DNA of 64,000 nt, from NCBI GenBank assembly GCA_023548195.1, contig JAJHZJ010000061.1, positions 3,926,297 to 3,990,296 on the forward strand, read 5' to 3'. This DNA is from Bettongia penicillata ogilbyi. Lineage: Eukaryota; Chordata; Mammalia; Diprotodontia; Potoroidae. Shown in pieces: positions 32,325 through 43,814 of this stretch (positions within the stretch are counted from its first letter, which is position 1; each line of letters begins with the position of its first letter). The notes under the pieces were generated by a model that ran no database searches, had not been told where the DNA came from, and saw nothing but the letters and a program-made list of their open reading frames with translations. A program made the translations under genes and the position numbers.

Positions 32325-32690
32325 GATGATGTATCAATCAATCAAAAAATTACTAGGCACCAACTATGTGTCAGGCACATGACCTGGGCTTATAAAAAGA
32401 GTTAAAAGGCCATGCCTGCCTTCAAGGAGTTCCCAATATTATGAAGGAGACAACATGCAAATAAACATGTATGGGTGATCCATATACAAGTAGGGAATAA
32501 TCAACAGAGACAAGGCACTAGAATTGAAAGAGTTTGGGAAAGGTTTCCTGAATTTTAGTTGGGATTTAAAGGAAGCCAGGCAAGTAAGTAGTTAGAGGTG
32601 AGAAGAGGGAGAATTCCAAGCATGGGGGACAGCCAGAGAAAATGCCTAGAGGTGAGAAATGAAGTCGGTTCATGAAAGTGCCCATTTAAT
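32325..32690 (-). mobile_element. L2-type 3' end, antisense
   Basis: 'ttactaggcaccaactatgtgtcaggcacatgacctgggc', 'ccttcaaggagttcccaatatt', 'aataatcaacagagacaaggcactagaattgaaagag', 'ggtttcctgaattttagttgggatttaaaggaagccagg' and 'gcatgggggacagccagagaaaatgcctagaggtgagaaatg' (in parts) follow one another exactly as in antisense marsupial L2. Confidence 0.75.
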
Positions 32691-32794
32691 TAAATAGTAA
32701 ATGGGTAGAATTGTGATCTTTGTAGATTTGCTCTGCAAAACTATTTTTAGATTAAATTTTAAGACAGATTTTGCTAGATCTCTCTTAGAGGTTA

Positions 32795-32890
32795 GTAAAC
32801 CTTGCCAACTAACTTTACAACTGATTCACTCTCCTACTTCTGTTTCTTCATCTGTAAAATAGGAATCCTATCTACAGCTCTTGCAGGTAA
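32795..32890 (+). repeat. MIR-type fragment, sense
   Basis: 'ctgtttcttcatctgtaaaataggaatcctatctacag' in parts, with degraded preceding sequence. Confidence 0.55.
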
Positions 32891-32944
32891 ATGGATGATG
32901 GCTTCTTGTTTGAAGACCTGGCACAAAAGCAACAAGAAAGAAAG

Positions 32945-33130
32945 GCTCCTTCATGTACTGAAAAGAGCAAAGGATTTAGAAACAAAAGATGTAGATATAA
33001 ATCACAGCCCTATAGCTTCTTTCTTGAATAATCAAGGATAAATCACTTTATTCCTTAGGGTCTCTTTTCTCATCTGTAAAAAGGAGGGTTGAACTAGATG
33101 AATAATATCCTTTCTAGATTTAACATTCTA
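32945..33130 (+). repeat. Marsupial MIR-related SINE, sense
   Basis: 'gagcaaaggatttagaaacaaaagatg', 'taaatcactttattccttagggtctcttttctcatctgtaaaaagga' and 'tgaactagatgaataatatcctttctagatttaacattct' (in parts). The last block is the '...tagatgacctctaaggtcccttc' tail of marsupial MIR relatives, seen also at 39340 and 63070. Confidence 0.6.
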
Positions 33131-33149
33131 TCTCCATATTTGTATGACC

Positions 33150-33312
33150 TCATTTGAATACAGTACCCTACTACTTACTAGCTGTATGACCTTAGATCTC
33201 TTGGTCTCAATTTACTTGTCTGTGAAATGGGAATGAAAACAATTCACCAGGTATGGCTATAGTGAGAATGAAGTGGAATTTGGTAGAGTGGTTACTCATA
33301 GAGTGGTAATTA
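33150..33312 (+). repeat. MIR-type SINE, sense
   Basis: 'ctacttactagctgtatgacctt', 'aatttacttgtctgtgaaatgggaatgaaaac' and 'atagtgagaatgaagtgg' in MIR order (in parts). Confidence 0.55.
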
Positions 33313-34060
33313 AATGAGAATTCTCATTATTCATTCCCAGAATGTCCAGAAGAGCACCAGAGGGTCCTGATTAGGCATTTGGAAATTTGGTGTTATTACC
33401 CTGAATGTGGTTGTCAGCAATAGCAGTAACTTCAGCATGCCCCATAAAGTATTATATAAAAGTGCTAATAGACCAGCTATGTGCACGCACACAGCAAACC
33501 AGCTTAATCAATGGAGTCCCTGACCCCACCACTTACCTCAGCAAAAGCAAGGATAGTATATGTATCTTCCCTGCAAGAAAAATCAAATCATCACCATATG
33601 CAGGGAATGTGAAAAGTGAGCTTGATGCCACCCCAGCAGGGTAAACATTATTTACTGTGACAGACTTGCCTCTCCCTGGGAGGTGATAATGCAGCTGTTA
33701 TTACTTTTCATAATTTAAAGAAGTGCAAATGCATGCAGGCCTTTTCATCCAAAATTTAATAATCCCAAATAATGGGACATAGTAGGGTACCACACTGTAA
33801 GTACGGCCAACACGACAATTTGACTCAGTTGAAGAGTTTCCGTTGCATATCCTACAGGAACGTGGTAAAGTGGAATAATGAATGGGGGGTGCTTGTCTCA
33901 CACTCTTCAGAAGGGGGTCATTCTTTACCAACTCCTGGGATTCTGTACTTACTCAGCAACATCTTTAAAAATTGCAGGACTGGGTGAGTTGTCAGTCAGT
34001 CAGCAAATGTGTTATTACTTACCCACTGTGCGCTAAGCAGAAATGGGAGAGAGAAAGCGT
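33313..34060. other. Single-copy interval, possibly constrained
   Basis: No recognised repeat. 33600-33770 is moderately GC-rich with motif-dense, low-repeat sequence ('aatgcagctgttattacttttcataattt', 'gtgcaaatgcatgcagg' in parts), which could be a conserved non-coding element. Conservation cannot be judged from one sequence. Confidence 0.35.
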
Positions 34061-34069
34061 AGATGAGAG

Positions 34070-35790
34070 AGCTTAAACTCAGTCAGTCAACAAGTAGTTA
34101 TTAACTGCTTACTATGGGCTGGCCAAGGTATGTAGTGATTGGGATCCAAAGAAAGCCAAAACATCATCCTCATGGAATTCACATTTTGATGAGCATGTAA
34201 ACAAGATCTATAGAGAATAAATGAAAAATAATCTCTCAGGGAAGGCAGTAGTAGTAGCAAAAGACCTGAGGTAGAAGGTAGGATCTGAACTAGGTGTCGA
34301 AGGAAACCAGGGAAGCCAGGAGGTGGGAGGGAAAGACGGAAAACATTCCAAGCACAGGGTGGAGAAATGCAGTGATAAAAAGGCTAATGCAGCCAAATTA
34401 GGGCATGTGTGGTGGGAAGTAAAGTGTGAGAACGTTGGAAAAGGAAGAAGCGGCCAGGTAGTCAAGGTATTTAAATATCAAGCAGAGTGTTTATGTTCCA
34501 TCCTGGAGGTAACAAAGAACTACCTGAATTTATTGAGTAGGTAGGGTGACATGGTCAGACTTGTGCTTTAGGGAATTTTGGCACCTGAGTAGAAGATGGA
34601 ATCAGAGGGAGAGACTCAAAGTAGGGAGAGTAGTAGGATTCATGCTGAAATAATGCAGAAGTTGAGGTGGTCTACACAAAGGCAATTATTGTGAGAATGG
34701 AGAAAGGGAAACATATATAAGAGGTTCTCCGAAGACTTGATTGAATATGTAGGGTACCTATGAGTGAGAAGGTAATTGTGACATTAAGGTTGAGAGTCTG
34801 GTGACTGGTAGGATGATGGTACCATCCACATTAACAGGAAAATTGGAGAAAAGTACCGGGTTTGGGTTAAATGATAGGAATTCCAGTTTGGGATGTCTAA
34901 AAGATGGATATTATTGCAAAACTGGACTGAAGAAAATAGTAAGGCTACATATAAAGAATGTGATTATCTGCATAAGGAAAATAATTGAACCCATCACGAA
35001 GCAAAATACTACAAAGGGAGAAGAGAAGTCTCAGGTCAGAATACTAGGGGACACCTTCAGTTAGTGGTCATGACCTAGATGAAGACTTAACAATGGAGAT
35101 TAAGAAGAACCAGAGAGGTAGAAGAACCAAGAGAGTCAAAAAACCTAGAATGGAGAAACTGTGAGGGAAAAGAGGATGCAGGACGGTGTCAGAACTTGTA
35201 GAGAGGTCAAAAAAGAGATAATGATTGAGAAAACACTGACTTTAGCAAGGAAAAGATTATTGGCAACTTTGGGGAGAGCAGTTTCAGTTTAATAATGAGG
35301 TCAGAAACCAGATTGAAGCCATTTAGAAGTGAGTGAGAGTAGAAGTGAGCACACACAGTTTAATTGGTTTTCTCAAAGAGTTTAGGTAGGAAGGGGAAGA
35401 AAGACACAGGGTAGTAGCTAGTGGGATGGTTGGATTATATGAGTATTTATAGATTAGCAAGGAAGGAACCAGTAAATTGGGAAGGCTTGAATACGAGAAA
35501 ATGGAGAGCATAGGAGGCAATTTGCTGGAGAAGATGGGAAGAAATGGGGATTTAAGAGGAATTTGCCTTGGTAAGGGGAAGGGTCATCTCTGAACACAAA
35601 ACAGGAAGGAATAAAGAAGCAAATAGTGGGAAAAGATATCTGAAGAATATGAGACGAGGAGGAGGAGAAGAGATCTTTTCAAATGGACTTTTTGGGGTGT
35701 AGGGGTGAAGTCAAGATCATCAGCTAAGGGTGTGGGGGAAACAGATGTTGATGCTGAGGAAATCTTTCTATAGAATGAAAATACCTTGAG
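34070..35790 (-). mobile_element. L2 LINE, long antisense remnant
   Basis: The longest L2 in the window. Right-to-left it holds the reverse-transcriptase ORF. Plus-strand landmarks in order are 'ttgagtaggtagggtgacatggtcagacttgtgctttaggg' (34532), 'gtaccatccacattaacaggaaaattgg' (34818), 'agaatactaggggacaccttcagttagtggtcatgacctagatgaa' (35038), 'gaccatttagaag..' (35320) and 'agagtttaggtaggaaggggaagaaag' (35377), in parts. They are antisense to RT blocks such as the catalytic-site region. Many stops; not functional. Confidence 0.75.
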
Positions 35791-36070
35791 GGAAATGACT
35801 GGGGTTTTTTTTGTCTTTACATCACCAGACTCTACCTAGCATACAGTATCTAGAACGTAGGAGTTACTTAATTAATCCTTGATTGATTGACATTATAGTA
35901 GGCTGATAATACAGAGAAAATTAACATGCATCATATTGCAAGATACTGATTCAAGGGGAAACAGGGTTATTGACAGAGAATTTTAGAAGACTCTCCATAG
36001 GAGATAGTATTTAAGTATTAAACAATTTAGTGTCCTTTTGACTAGAATGACAATGATAGAGATAGGATCT
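35791..36070. other. Unassigned, with an L2-tail-like piece
   Basis: 'tcaccagactctacctagcatacagtatctagaacgtaggagttacttaattaat' (35822 onward, in parts) looks like a sense L2/MIR tail. The remainder is not recognised. Confidence 0.35.
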
Positions 36071-36071
36071 G

Positions 36072-36500
36072 AAGGAAAAGATCATGTATTTGGGATCTGG
36101 ACCCAAAAACAAAGGAAAAGCCCCTGGACTTTCCCACTTGGCTCCAGCCCCTGATGTTCACCTGGAATAATTGGCCCTTCCCAGTTAATTAACTGCCCTT
36201 TCATTGTTTGTGCCTAATTGCACCCTATTCCACAACTCCCTTAATTCCATCTAGACACCTTTTCTGTTCCCATAGTCTTCTGTATAAAAGATCCATCTTG
36301 CCTCCGTGAAAGTGCTCACATTCCTTGACAATCTGTCCAGGGCTCAGATTCCTTAAGAGCCTGACCAATACGGTAGATTTTAGAAACACATCCACTTATT
36401 GATGTTTTAATAAACCATGTCTTTGACTGAAAGAAAACTTGGGTCAAATTCATTCTGGCAGGACCTACGTGTCACTATTTTGGGGTCCCACCACACCTAA
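36072..36500 (+). mobile_element. Probable solo LTR (endogenous retrovirus-like)
   Basis: A C/T-rich U3-like part leads to TATA box 'tgtataaaag' (36281-36290). A probable R region follows, with AATAAA at 36409-36414. The end is a U5-like 'tcattctggcaggacctacgtgtcactattttggggtcccaccaca' (in parts), a composition typical of gammaretrovirus-like LTRs. Exact ends and duplication are not clear, and no gag, pol or env remnant lies on either side. If correct it is a recombination scar of an old provirus. Confidence 0.55.
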
Positions 36501-36814
36501 ACCTCAATAGCACTCTATATATATGATAATTATTACTTAATTTGATCTATTTCAACTAACATTTAATCACTATCTGGCTAATAATAAAAAGCTGTATAAG
36601 GCATGGGGGCATTTTTAATAATCAGTGAATCCATGATCTCATCAATGTTATTGGATAATGGCACTCCTTCCAATAATTCACATCTCGATTTATCTATAAA
36701 GTTTTATCCTATGATATCCTCCGTGAAATTCACACAAAGTGCTAGCAGGGTCATTCCTTTAGGTTTCTGGTCATTCAGTAGGTGATAGTATAGCAAATGG
36801 TTTATTCATCTATC
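36501..36814. other. No recognised feature
   Basis: AT-rich sequence. The 60-codon frame 36603-36785 has no recognisable motif. Confidence 0.35.
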
Positions 36815-36957
36815 GTCTCTTACCCTCATTACATAACTGACTGTGTTTCTCATTTGTAAAATGAACTGAAGAAGGAAATGGCAAACTACTCCTGTATCTT
36901 CATCAAGAAAATACTGAAATGGGGTCAGAAAACTCTGAAAGGACTGACCAACAATAA
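36815..36957 (+). repeat. Marsupial tRNA-derived SINE, 3' half
   Basis: 'tgaactgaagaaggaaatggcaaactactcctgtatcttcatcaagaaaatactgaaatggggtcagaaaactctgaaaggactgacc' (in parts), the family tail, ending 'aacaataat'. The head is missing. Confidence 0.75.
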
Positions 36958-37219
36958 TATTTAAGAAATCCGAAATTCACTTCCAGAAATAGTCTTGGAG
37001 CACCTACTCGGTATGAACTCTTTGAGTCTAGGATCTATTTTTCTTCTGTGTCGAAGATACCACTAAGCACCAGATTTGTTCTTTAAAGTAGGTAGCTCTT
37101 CAAGCTACCTTTCTCTTGTAATTTTTAAGAAAGTTAATCCTCCTCCCTAAAAGTAGGAGCCCTATCCCTAGGACTGATGACTTAAACTTCGCAAGCCATA
37201 TGTTTTTGGATATTTGGGG

Positions 37220-37655
37220 ATTTAAGAAGTCTACAAGACATACGGTTCAAAATGTCCAGTATGCAGTTGGAGCTGGGAAGCTAGAGGTCAGGGACAGGTT
37301 AGTGCTGGATAATAAGATCTGAGAATCATCAAAATGGAAATGATACTTGAATTCATGGGAGACAATGATATTCAAATGAACTAATGTAGAAGAGAAGAGA
37401 GTTCAAGGTAGAGCCCTAAGAGACATCCAAGATAGGCAGATCTGACCTGGATGAAAACCCAGCAGGGATGACTGAGGAGGAGTGGTCAGAAGAGGTAGGA
37501 GGGAGGCCAGGAGAGGAAAGTGTGCTGAAAACCTAAAAAAATATTATCAAGGAGTGGAGGGTGATAGACCATGTCAAAGCATGCAGAGAGGTCAAGAAGG
37601 ATCCAGATTGAGAAAAGGCCATTAGATTTGACCTAGAACTTGCTCTCCTAGGTAG
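37220..37655 (-). mobile_element. L2-type RT region, antisense
   Basis: 'aaaatgtccagtatgcagttggagctgggaagctagaggtcagggac', 'atctgagaatcatcaaaatggaaatgatacttgaattcatggg', 'tagagccctaagagacatccaag', 'ctgacctggatgaaaacccagcagggatgactgaggaggagtggtcagaag' and 'gtcaaagcatgcagagaggtcaagaagg' (in parts) form a continuous antisense reverse-transcriptase segment of L2 or a close relative. Confidence 0.7.
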
Positions 37656-37765
37656 GTCTACCCATATTATGCCAATATTAATTAGAAATATAGCCCTGAT
37701 AAATACATAGGAGATGCCTAATAAATACTGACTGACTGACTGATTGCCTGACTTAATAGTACTGG
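37656..37765 (+). repeat. L2-tail fragment with short (TGAC)n
   Basis: 'agccctgataaatacataggagatgcctaataaatactgactgactgactgat' (in parts) is a sense L2 3' end with its terminal TGAC-type repeat. Confidence 0.6.
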
Positions 37766-39204
37766 ATTCTATGTGTGTAAATGTTATCATGTCATTTGCA
37801 GGCAACTTTTAATGAGGGATTTTTCTTAACCAGTGAAGGTTGTTGTCTACTCTGTACCTTATAGCTTTTTAGAGCATTCTTAGAGTACTAAGGGGTTAAA
37901 TAACAACCAGGCTTAACAGATAATAAGAACAATAATAGCAAACCAGGTTCTGGAGGATTTTTTGCTCCAAAGCCAAGTTTCTATCTAGCACATGACACTG
38001 CTTTTCTGGAAAACGACAGTGGAGATTTTATTACCTTTTATTTATTTGCTGACACAATGGACAAACCACCAGACCCTTCCATCAGGAGCGCCATTGACAC
38101 CACCTTTACGTTCTGTCCCAGTCATCTCTTCTTCTGAAGTCATCAACCGAACTTAAAACTATTCATCTCGAAAGGCACACAGACATTTTCTGTCAGCAGC
38201 CTAAAATCTGAGTCCGACCTGAGTTCTAGCAGAAATAATAATGGTGATGAGAATGAAATTAATGTAACAGGCCAGAAAAATCATTCATTGTTATAACCTG
38301 AATTCAACTGTTGGAGGAAAGGGGAAGATAGACCCTTCCGGTTAAATTGACTGAAACATTCTGCAACAATGGAGAATAATAAAATACAATTAAGACTGAA
38401 AGTGACCCAGGGCTTTAAATACCCAACTACTTAATGGAACATGAAGACCACTTAAAGGTCAGCAACTCAGAAGTGACCCCCCAAGCTATAGCTTATCTGG
38501 GAAAAAATCCAAACCTTTTTTAAAGTGAGCCCAACTTGTCATTTATAAAAAATGAATTACTTTCTTTTGGGGAAAGACCAATCAGAAAACAGATAACCAC
38601 ATAGTCTAATTTTCCCAGGATGAGTACAAGATTAAGACTTAAAGTATCTCATTTAAACAATTCATCTAGCACTACCAGATCTGAAATTGTTTAGAACTAC
38701 TAGTCAGCAGAAACTGATTGATAATTTAAAAAGACCTTAAAGAGGTTGACATACTAAAGTTAACATTGTAACTTTCATTTTTAAAAGGATTCTTTTACTA
38801 AACTCTCTAAAAATAAGACACGTAAGTATGATAGGAAATCACAGAAAGTCAAGGATGTGGAAAAATCTCCAGGTAAAAGTGGAAATAGACTAGCTGCACT
38901 ATAAAGACACAATGAAACACGTCTTTAGGCAGTGTGATACAGTTATGAAAGAATTCTGGGAAACTGGAATTTCAGATGGATTGGTGTAAAATGTAGCAAT
39001 CAGTTCTTTGCAGCTTATTTTAAGAAAAAGTTCCTTCTCTGGTACTTTGATCTCTAAGAAGAAAATGATCTCATCCTACTCAAATTTCTCCTAACTCTTT
39101 ACTCAGATCTCTTGTTTGAATTTGTCCCACCCTCTCTCATTTTATAGTTGTTTATATACAAGCTATTATCACCATTGAATTGTAAATGGTGGGGGCTGAA
39201 TCTT
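37766..39204. other. Single-copy interval
   Basis: 1.4 kb without a nameable repeat, moderately AT-rich. The part around 38040-38330 contains dense unique sequence that could be conserved non-coding DNA. No coding frame over 60 codons is supported. Confidence 0.4.
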
Positions 39205-39408
39205 GACAGCACAGGGGAATGGAAGGTATGCTAGATTTGGAGTCAAAAGGCCACAGTTCAAATTCTGACTCTTCCACTAACTATTGGTGTGACTTTGGCC
39301 AACTCTTAAACTTTCTGGGCCTGAGTTTCCTCATCTGTAAAATGAGAAGTTAGATTAAATGACCTCTGATGAGCCTTCTTGCTCTAAATCTGTGTTTATA
39401 TTCTAAGA
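39205..39408 (+). repeat. Marsupial MIR-related SINE, sense, near full length
   Basis: Head 'ggaaggtatgctagatttggagtcaaaaggccacagttcaaattctgac', core 'ccactaactattggtgtgactttggcca' and 'ctgagtttcctcatctgtaaaatgagaag', tail 'ttagattaaatgacctctgatgagccttcttgctctaaatctgtg' (in parts). Confidence 0.8.
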
Positions 39409-40599
39409 TTGATCTTTGTGTAACGGGAATGGATGCCAGCCCAGTCCTTGTGAGCTTGTCCATAATGTATAGCCTGATGTATGTTTCAGCACATGTGTAG
39501 GTATTTTTCAATTGCTTCTGATCTACTCACCATGTGGTAAGCAAAGACTTTGCAACAGCTTTCTGATCTGGAACTGAACACTCATACAAAAGGCCCCAAT
39601 AACTCAATCTTGTTTTCTTTATTGCCTGGCTGAGTTCCAGTGAGGAAGCCTTAGTTGCTGAAATCTTCTGGGTCAACATGAAGTCAAGAGTACAAGGCCC
39701 TGGTGTGGCTTCTGTTCCTTTTTTATTTATTCTTTTTTTGCCTTAGGTGAAAGACTATTGGAGACAGGATGAAATAATTGGTGACCTTGTGAGCTCTGAA
39801 AGGATGAGAGAGTACCAGGTGTCCAGGAGCTAGAGCCCATGCCAAATTTTACAGGCAGCTGAGTCTCCAAGTGACCTGCTTAATCCAGCCCAGAAATGGA
39901 TCAACACCTGTTTTTTGCAAGCAACAGAGTCACTTCATCCATAGACTGTGCAGTATTTGCAAGTGAAGTTGCTGAGGCAAAAACATTGTGGCAATCACCT
40001 TAAATTTAAGCCCACTCTCTTCTGGGTTCAATGTACATTGAAGAAAATATGCCTCAGCTCAAGAGAGGGCAGAAATATTTATAATTCTGCACTTGGTATA
40101 TCTTCTCAATAAGTATCTCCTTTGTAAAAACTAATTGATGATAATTGTTTGAATGATAGTGAGGCACAAATCAATGGGTCAATCAATGATCAGAGAAAAT
40201 AAATTGGAGATTTATGTCAGGGCAAACATTTCACAACTGAGGCTGGAGCTGATAGCTTTAGAAAGGCATTCCAGTTCCTTGGGGTCCCCATAGAACCCTG
40301 AGAGGAAATGTAGCTAACCTTGCTAAAGGAGACCAACTTGTTGGAAAGAGCAGAGGTTGGGGAAAAGAAACTTAGTTTATGTGGGTTTCATTTGTACTCT
40401 CAGTACCTAGACCATATGGTAGGTACTTAATAAGTGTGTAGTGAGTTGGAACCAGAAAGGCATCTAATTACTATGTAAGGTAAAGACTCAGTATAGCCTT
40501 TAAATGGCCAAAAGATAAACTTGGAAGGATGAAAATCACATGACCACAGAGAATCACAAGTAGCAGCACTTTTAAGGGAGGACAGCAGAGAGAATATTG
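39409..40599. other. Single-copy interval
   Basis: No recognised repeat or coding frame, apart from a weak L2-tail-like piece at 40390-40450 ('ctcagtacctagaccatatggtaggtacttaataagtgtg' in parts). Confidence 0.4.
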
Positions 40600-40835
40600 T
40601 ACTTCAGTTCAATTAAGCAATTAAGTTCCCCCTAAATACTAGGCACTTTGTTAAAGGTTAAGGATATAAAGAGGAAATCAAAACAGACTTTACCCTCAAA
40701 GAACTTACTTACATTCCATTGGAGGTTTAAAAACTTTGACATAAAATATTAAATAGAAAATGCTTACCAAGTCAACTGTGAGAGAAAGGAGGGAAAGAAC
40801 ATTCACAGTCAGGAGGAACTTGGATTGGATGACTG
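40600..40835 (-). mobile_element. L2-type 3' end, antisense
   Basis: 'caattaagcaattaagttccccctaaatactaggcactttgttaaaggttaaggatataaag' then 'ctttaccctcaaagaacttacttacattccattgg' (in parts), the antisense L2 3' end order. Confidence 0.65.
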
Positions 40836-41425
40836 ATTTTCCATCAGAAAACCTGTATAAAGAGATGTATTGCTGGGCTTTGTGCTAAAAAGTTACTTCA
40901 CTCTCCAGTGTTTGCCTTTGATCCATGAAAGGAATAGTCTAGCTAGTAGCAACAGTGCAACTGCTTCCAGTTTCACAAGAAAATCCTCAGCTCCATTATT
41001 TATTTCCCCAAGCAAGTGAACAGTTATTTTACTTGTTTATCATCAGGGCTCATCCTCCTGGAACACTGACTGTACACTTGGTTTACATAGTGGGTGTAGA
41101 ACATTAATCATGGCCAGCCAAAGAGGACAGCAATCAGTGTATTAAATTTGATATTTTTATTGCTCATAATGGAACCTTGATTTTCATTGCCAGAGTCTAT
41201 GCTAGTTGTACATTAGTGCAAGATGTTTTAGAAATAAACCTGAGATAATACTACTATACCCTCAAAGCTTTAAGTGTCACTGATGGTGATGTGATCTACA
41301 GTGCAATGGAATAAAGGGTGAGCCCATGCTACCTCTAATTTTTACCTACTTTGAAGGACTTAGGCTGAAAGAAGACATTAAAAATACATGTCCATGCACA
41401 CAAGTATACAATAAACATTGACATT
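40836..41425. other. Single-copy interval
   Basis: No repeat recognised, no supported gene. Confidence 0.4.
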
Positions 41426-41780
41426 TGCCCAGAGAAAGAGCTTGTTTGTGGCTTACATGTACATCATTCTCACTTTTACTTTATGAAATTTCTAGCTTTC
41501 TTCAGAATAGTTCAGGCTCTACCTCTTACCCTATGCCTTTCCTGAGCCTCAAAATTAGGGTTTTTTCCCTCTTGGAATTATTTTGCATCATGTTTTATGT
41601 GCTTTATTTTTACTTATTTGTATATGTTGCATTGTTATGTTGTGTTGATGCATCTGTTCAGTAGGTTGTAAGCTCCTTGAGGGCAAGCATTGTTTCAATT
41701 TTTTTATTCCAAGCAATTTACTTACACATTGTCCTGCACATAGTAAGTACTTAAGGTGCGTATGTTGAATTGTGAAAAAG
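41426..41780 (+). mobile_element. L2 3' region, sense
   Basis: 'ttgtaagctccttgagggcaagcattgtttcaatttttttattccaagcaatttacttacacattgtcctgcacatagtaagtacttaa' (in parts, 41666-41755) is the L2 sense 3' end; preceding T-rich sequence fits its 3' UTR. The 79-codon frame 41425-41664 is a by-product. Confidence 0.65.
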
Positions 41781-41995
41781 GGGACTGGCCAATGAGCCCA
41801 TTCTCTAAGAACATACACAGTATCACTGACACAATTCCCTCTATAAAAGAAGCTTTGGAGTCTTTTTCTGGTAGAGTCCTGATGATATAAAATGGAGGTG
41901 CTCAGGAGAAGCATTGGAGTAGGTGTAGACTGGTCCAAACTGCTAACAATGTAATAGACATTCTTCTTTGATTGTTGCAGCAGTAAATCTAGATA

Positions 41996-42064
41996 CTGGG
42001 GTGGGGTACCTGTGGCCTCAAGGCTACATGTGGCTCTTTAAGTCTTCAAGTGAGGCCCTACTGA
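41996..42064 (+). mobile_element. Half of a palindromic hAT-like MITE
   Basis: 'ctggggtggggtacctgtggcctcaaggctacatgtggctctttaagtcttcaagtgaggccct' (in parts) matches the left arm of the element at 61622-61862. The loop and right arm are missing; the sequence runs directly into the L1/HAL1 at 42066. Confidence 0.65.
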
Positions 42065-42065
42065 A

Positions 42066-43814
42066 ATTTAGTAAGTCCCTTATGATTTTTCTTTCTTGTT
42101 TACCTTTCCATGCTTCTCTTGATTCTTGTGTTTGGAAGTCAAATTTTCTATTTAGCTCTGGTCTTTTCATCAAGAATGCTTGAAAGTCCTCTATTTCATT
42201 GAATGACCATTTTTTTTCCCTGAAGTATTTGCTGGGTAGGTGATTCTCAGTTTTAATCCTAATTTCTTTGACTTCTGGAATATCATACTCCATGCCCTTT
42301 GATCCTTTAATGTAGAAGATGCTAGATCTTGTGTTATTCTGATTGCGTTTCCACAATACTTGAATTATTACTCTCTAGTTGCTTGCAATATTTTCTTCTT
42401 GACCTGGGAACTCTGGAATTTGGTTTCTCTTTTCAGATCTCTTTCAGGAGGTGATCTGTGGATTCTTTCAATATTTATTTCATCTTCTGTTTCTAGACTA
42501 TCAGGGCAATTTTCCTTGATAATTTCATGAAAGGATGATGTCTAGGCTTTTTTTGATCATGAATTTCAGGTAGTTCCATAATTTTTAAATTGTCTCTCCT
42601 GGATCTGTTTTCCAGGTCAGTTGTTTTTCCAATGAGATATTTCACATTACCTTCCATTTTTTCATTCTTTTGGTTTTGTTTTGTGATTTCTTGGTTTCTC
42701 ATAAAGTCATTAGCCTCCATCTGTTCCATTCTAATTTTTAAAGAACTATTTTCTTCAGTAAGCTTTTAAACCTCCTTTTCTATTTGGTTAATTCTGCTTT
42801 TTAAAGCATTGGTTCTCATTGGCTTTTTGGACCCCTTTTGCCAATTGAGTTAGCCTATTTTTAAAGGTGTTATTTTTTTCAGCATTTTTTTGGGTCTCTT
42901 TTAGCAAGCTATTGATTTGATTTTCATGATTTTCTTGCATCACTCATTTCTCTTCTCAATTTTTCTTCCACCTCTCTTACTTGATTTTCAAAATCCTTTT
43001 TGAGTTCTTCCAAGGCCTGACACCATTGCATATTTATTTTAGAGGTTTTGGATGCAGAAGCCTTGACTTTTAGGTCTTCCTCTGATGTTATGAATTATTC
43101 TTTCTCATCTGAAAGGATGGAAGAAAATACCTGTTCACCAGGAAAGTAGCCTGCTATAGTCTCATTTTTTTCCCTTTTTTGGGCATTTTCCCAGTCAGTT
43201 AATTGACTTCTGAGACCCTTGTCAAGAGGAGGGTATACTCTGGGGACCTATATGTTCTCAGTTCCCCCAAGGTGGCATAACCTGTGCTCTGCTCTGGAAG
43301 CAATCACCAACTTTTCTGCCCAGGATCTATGAGTAGACTTTCCTCTCCAGAGCCTCCATCAGCTCCACCACACCAGCCAGCCCTCCTTCTCACCCCAGAG
43401 CACTGTGCCACAGTGACCATTGCCACCCTAGGGCCACTGGGGCCAGACCACGTTCCCTTCTCGCCCAGGTGAAAGAGCTTTGTCACTGACTTTTGATGTC
43501 AGAATGTCTCTGGCATTTGTGAATTGAGGAATCTAGGAACCACAGCTGCTGCTGGGGATTCTGTCCCCAAGTCCTGCTCCAGTCCTGTCCCTGCCGCCAA
43601 GTGACCAAGGCTGGGCTGTGCTCTGCTCTGTGCCTGGTGCAATACACTTTTCCTGTAGGCCTTCCAGTCTGCCTTGGGCTGGAAATCTCTTGTCATTTTG
43701 TGGCTTCTGCTGCTCTATAATTTGTTTAGAGTCATTTTTTACAGATATTTTATGGGCTATGGCAGGGAGCTTCTACCAGTCCCTCCTTCTACTCTACCAC
43801 CTTGGCTCCACTCC
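42066..43814 (-). mobile_element. HAL1/L1 element lacking its 3' UTR
   Basis: Minus-strand copy with a 5' UTR (43187-43814, degraded YY1-like motif 'ccaccttgg' at 43797-43805) and a decayed ORF1 (to about 42080). All sequence downstream of ORF1 is absent. Its 5' end abuts the next L1/HAL1 copy. Confidence 0.7.
42080..43186 (-). pseudogene. HAL1/L1 ORF1, decayed
   Basis: The ATG at 43186 (minus) begins with the same M-P ... sequence context as the young copies ('gggaaaatgccc'). The frame 42493-42729 still reads 'MRNQEITKQNQKNEKMEGN' and 'NRSRRDNLKI' (coiled-coil end into RRM). Frame 42024-42356 covers the C-terminal domain and runs past the family stop. Several indels separate them. Non-functional. 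Confidence 0.75.
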
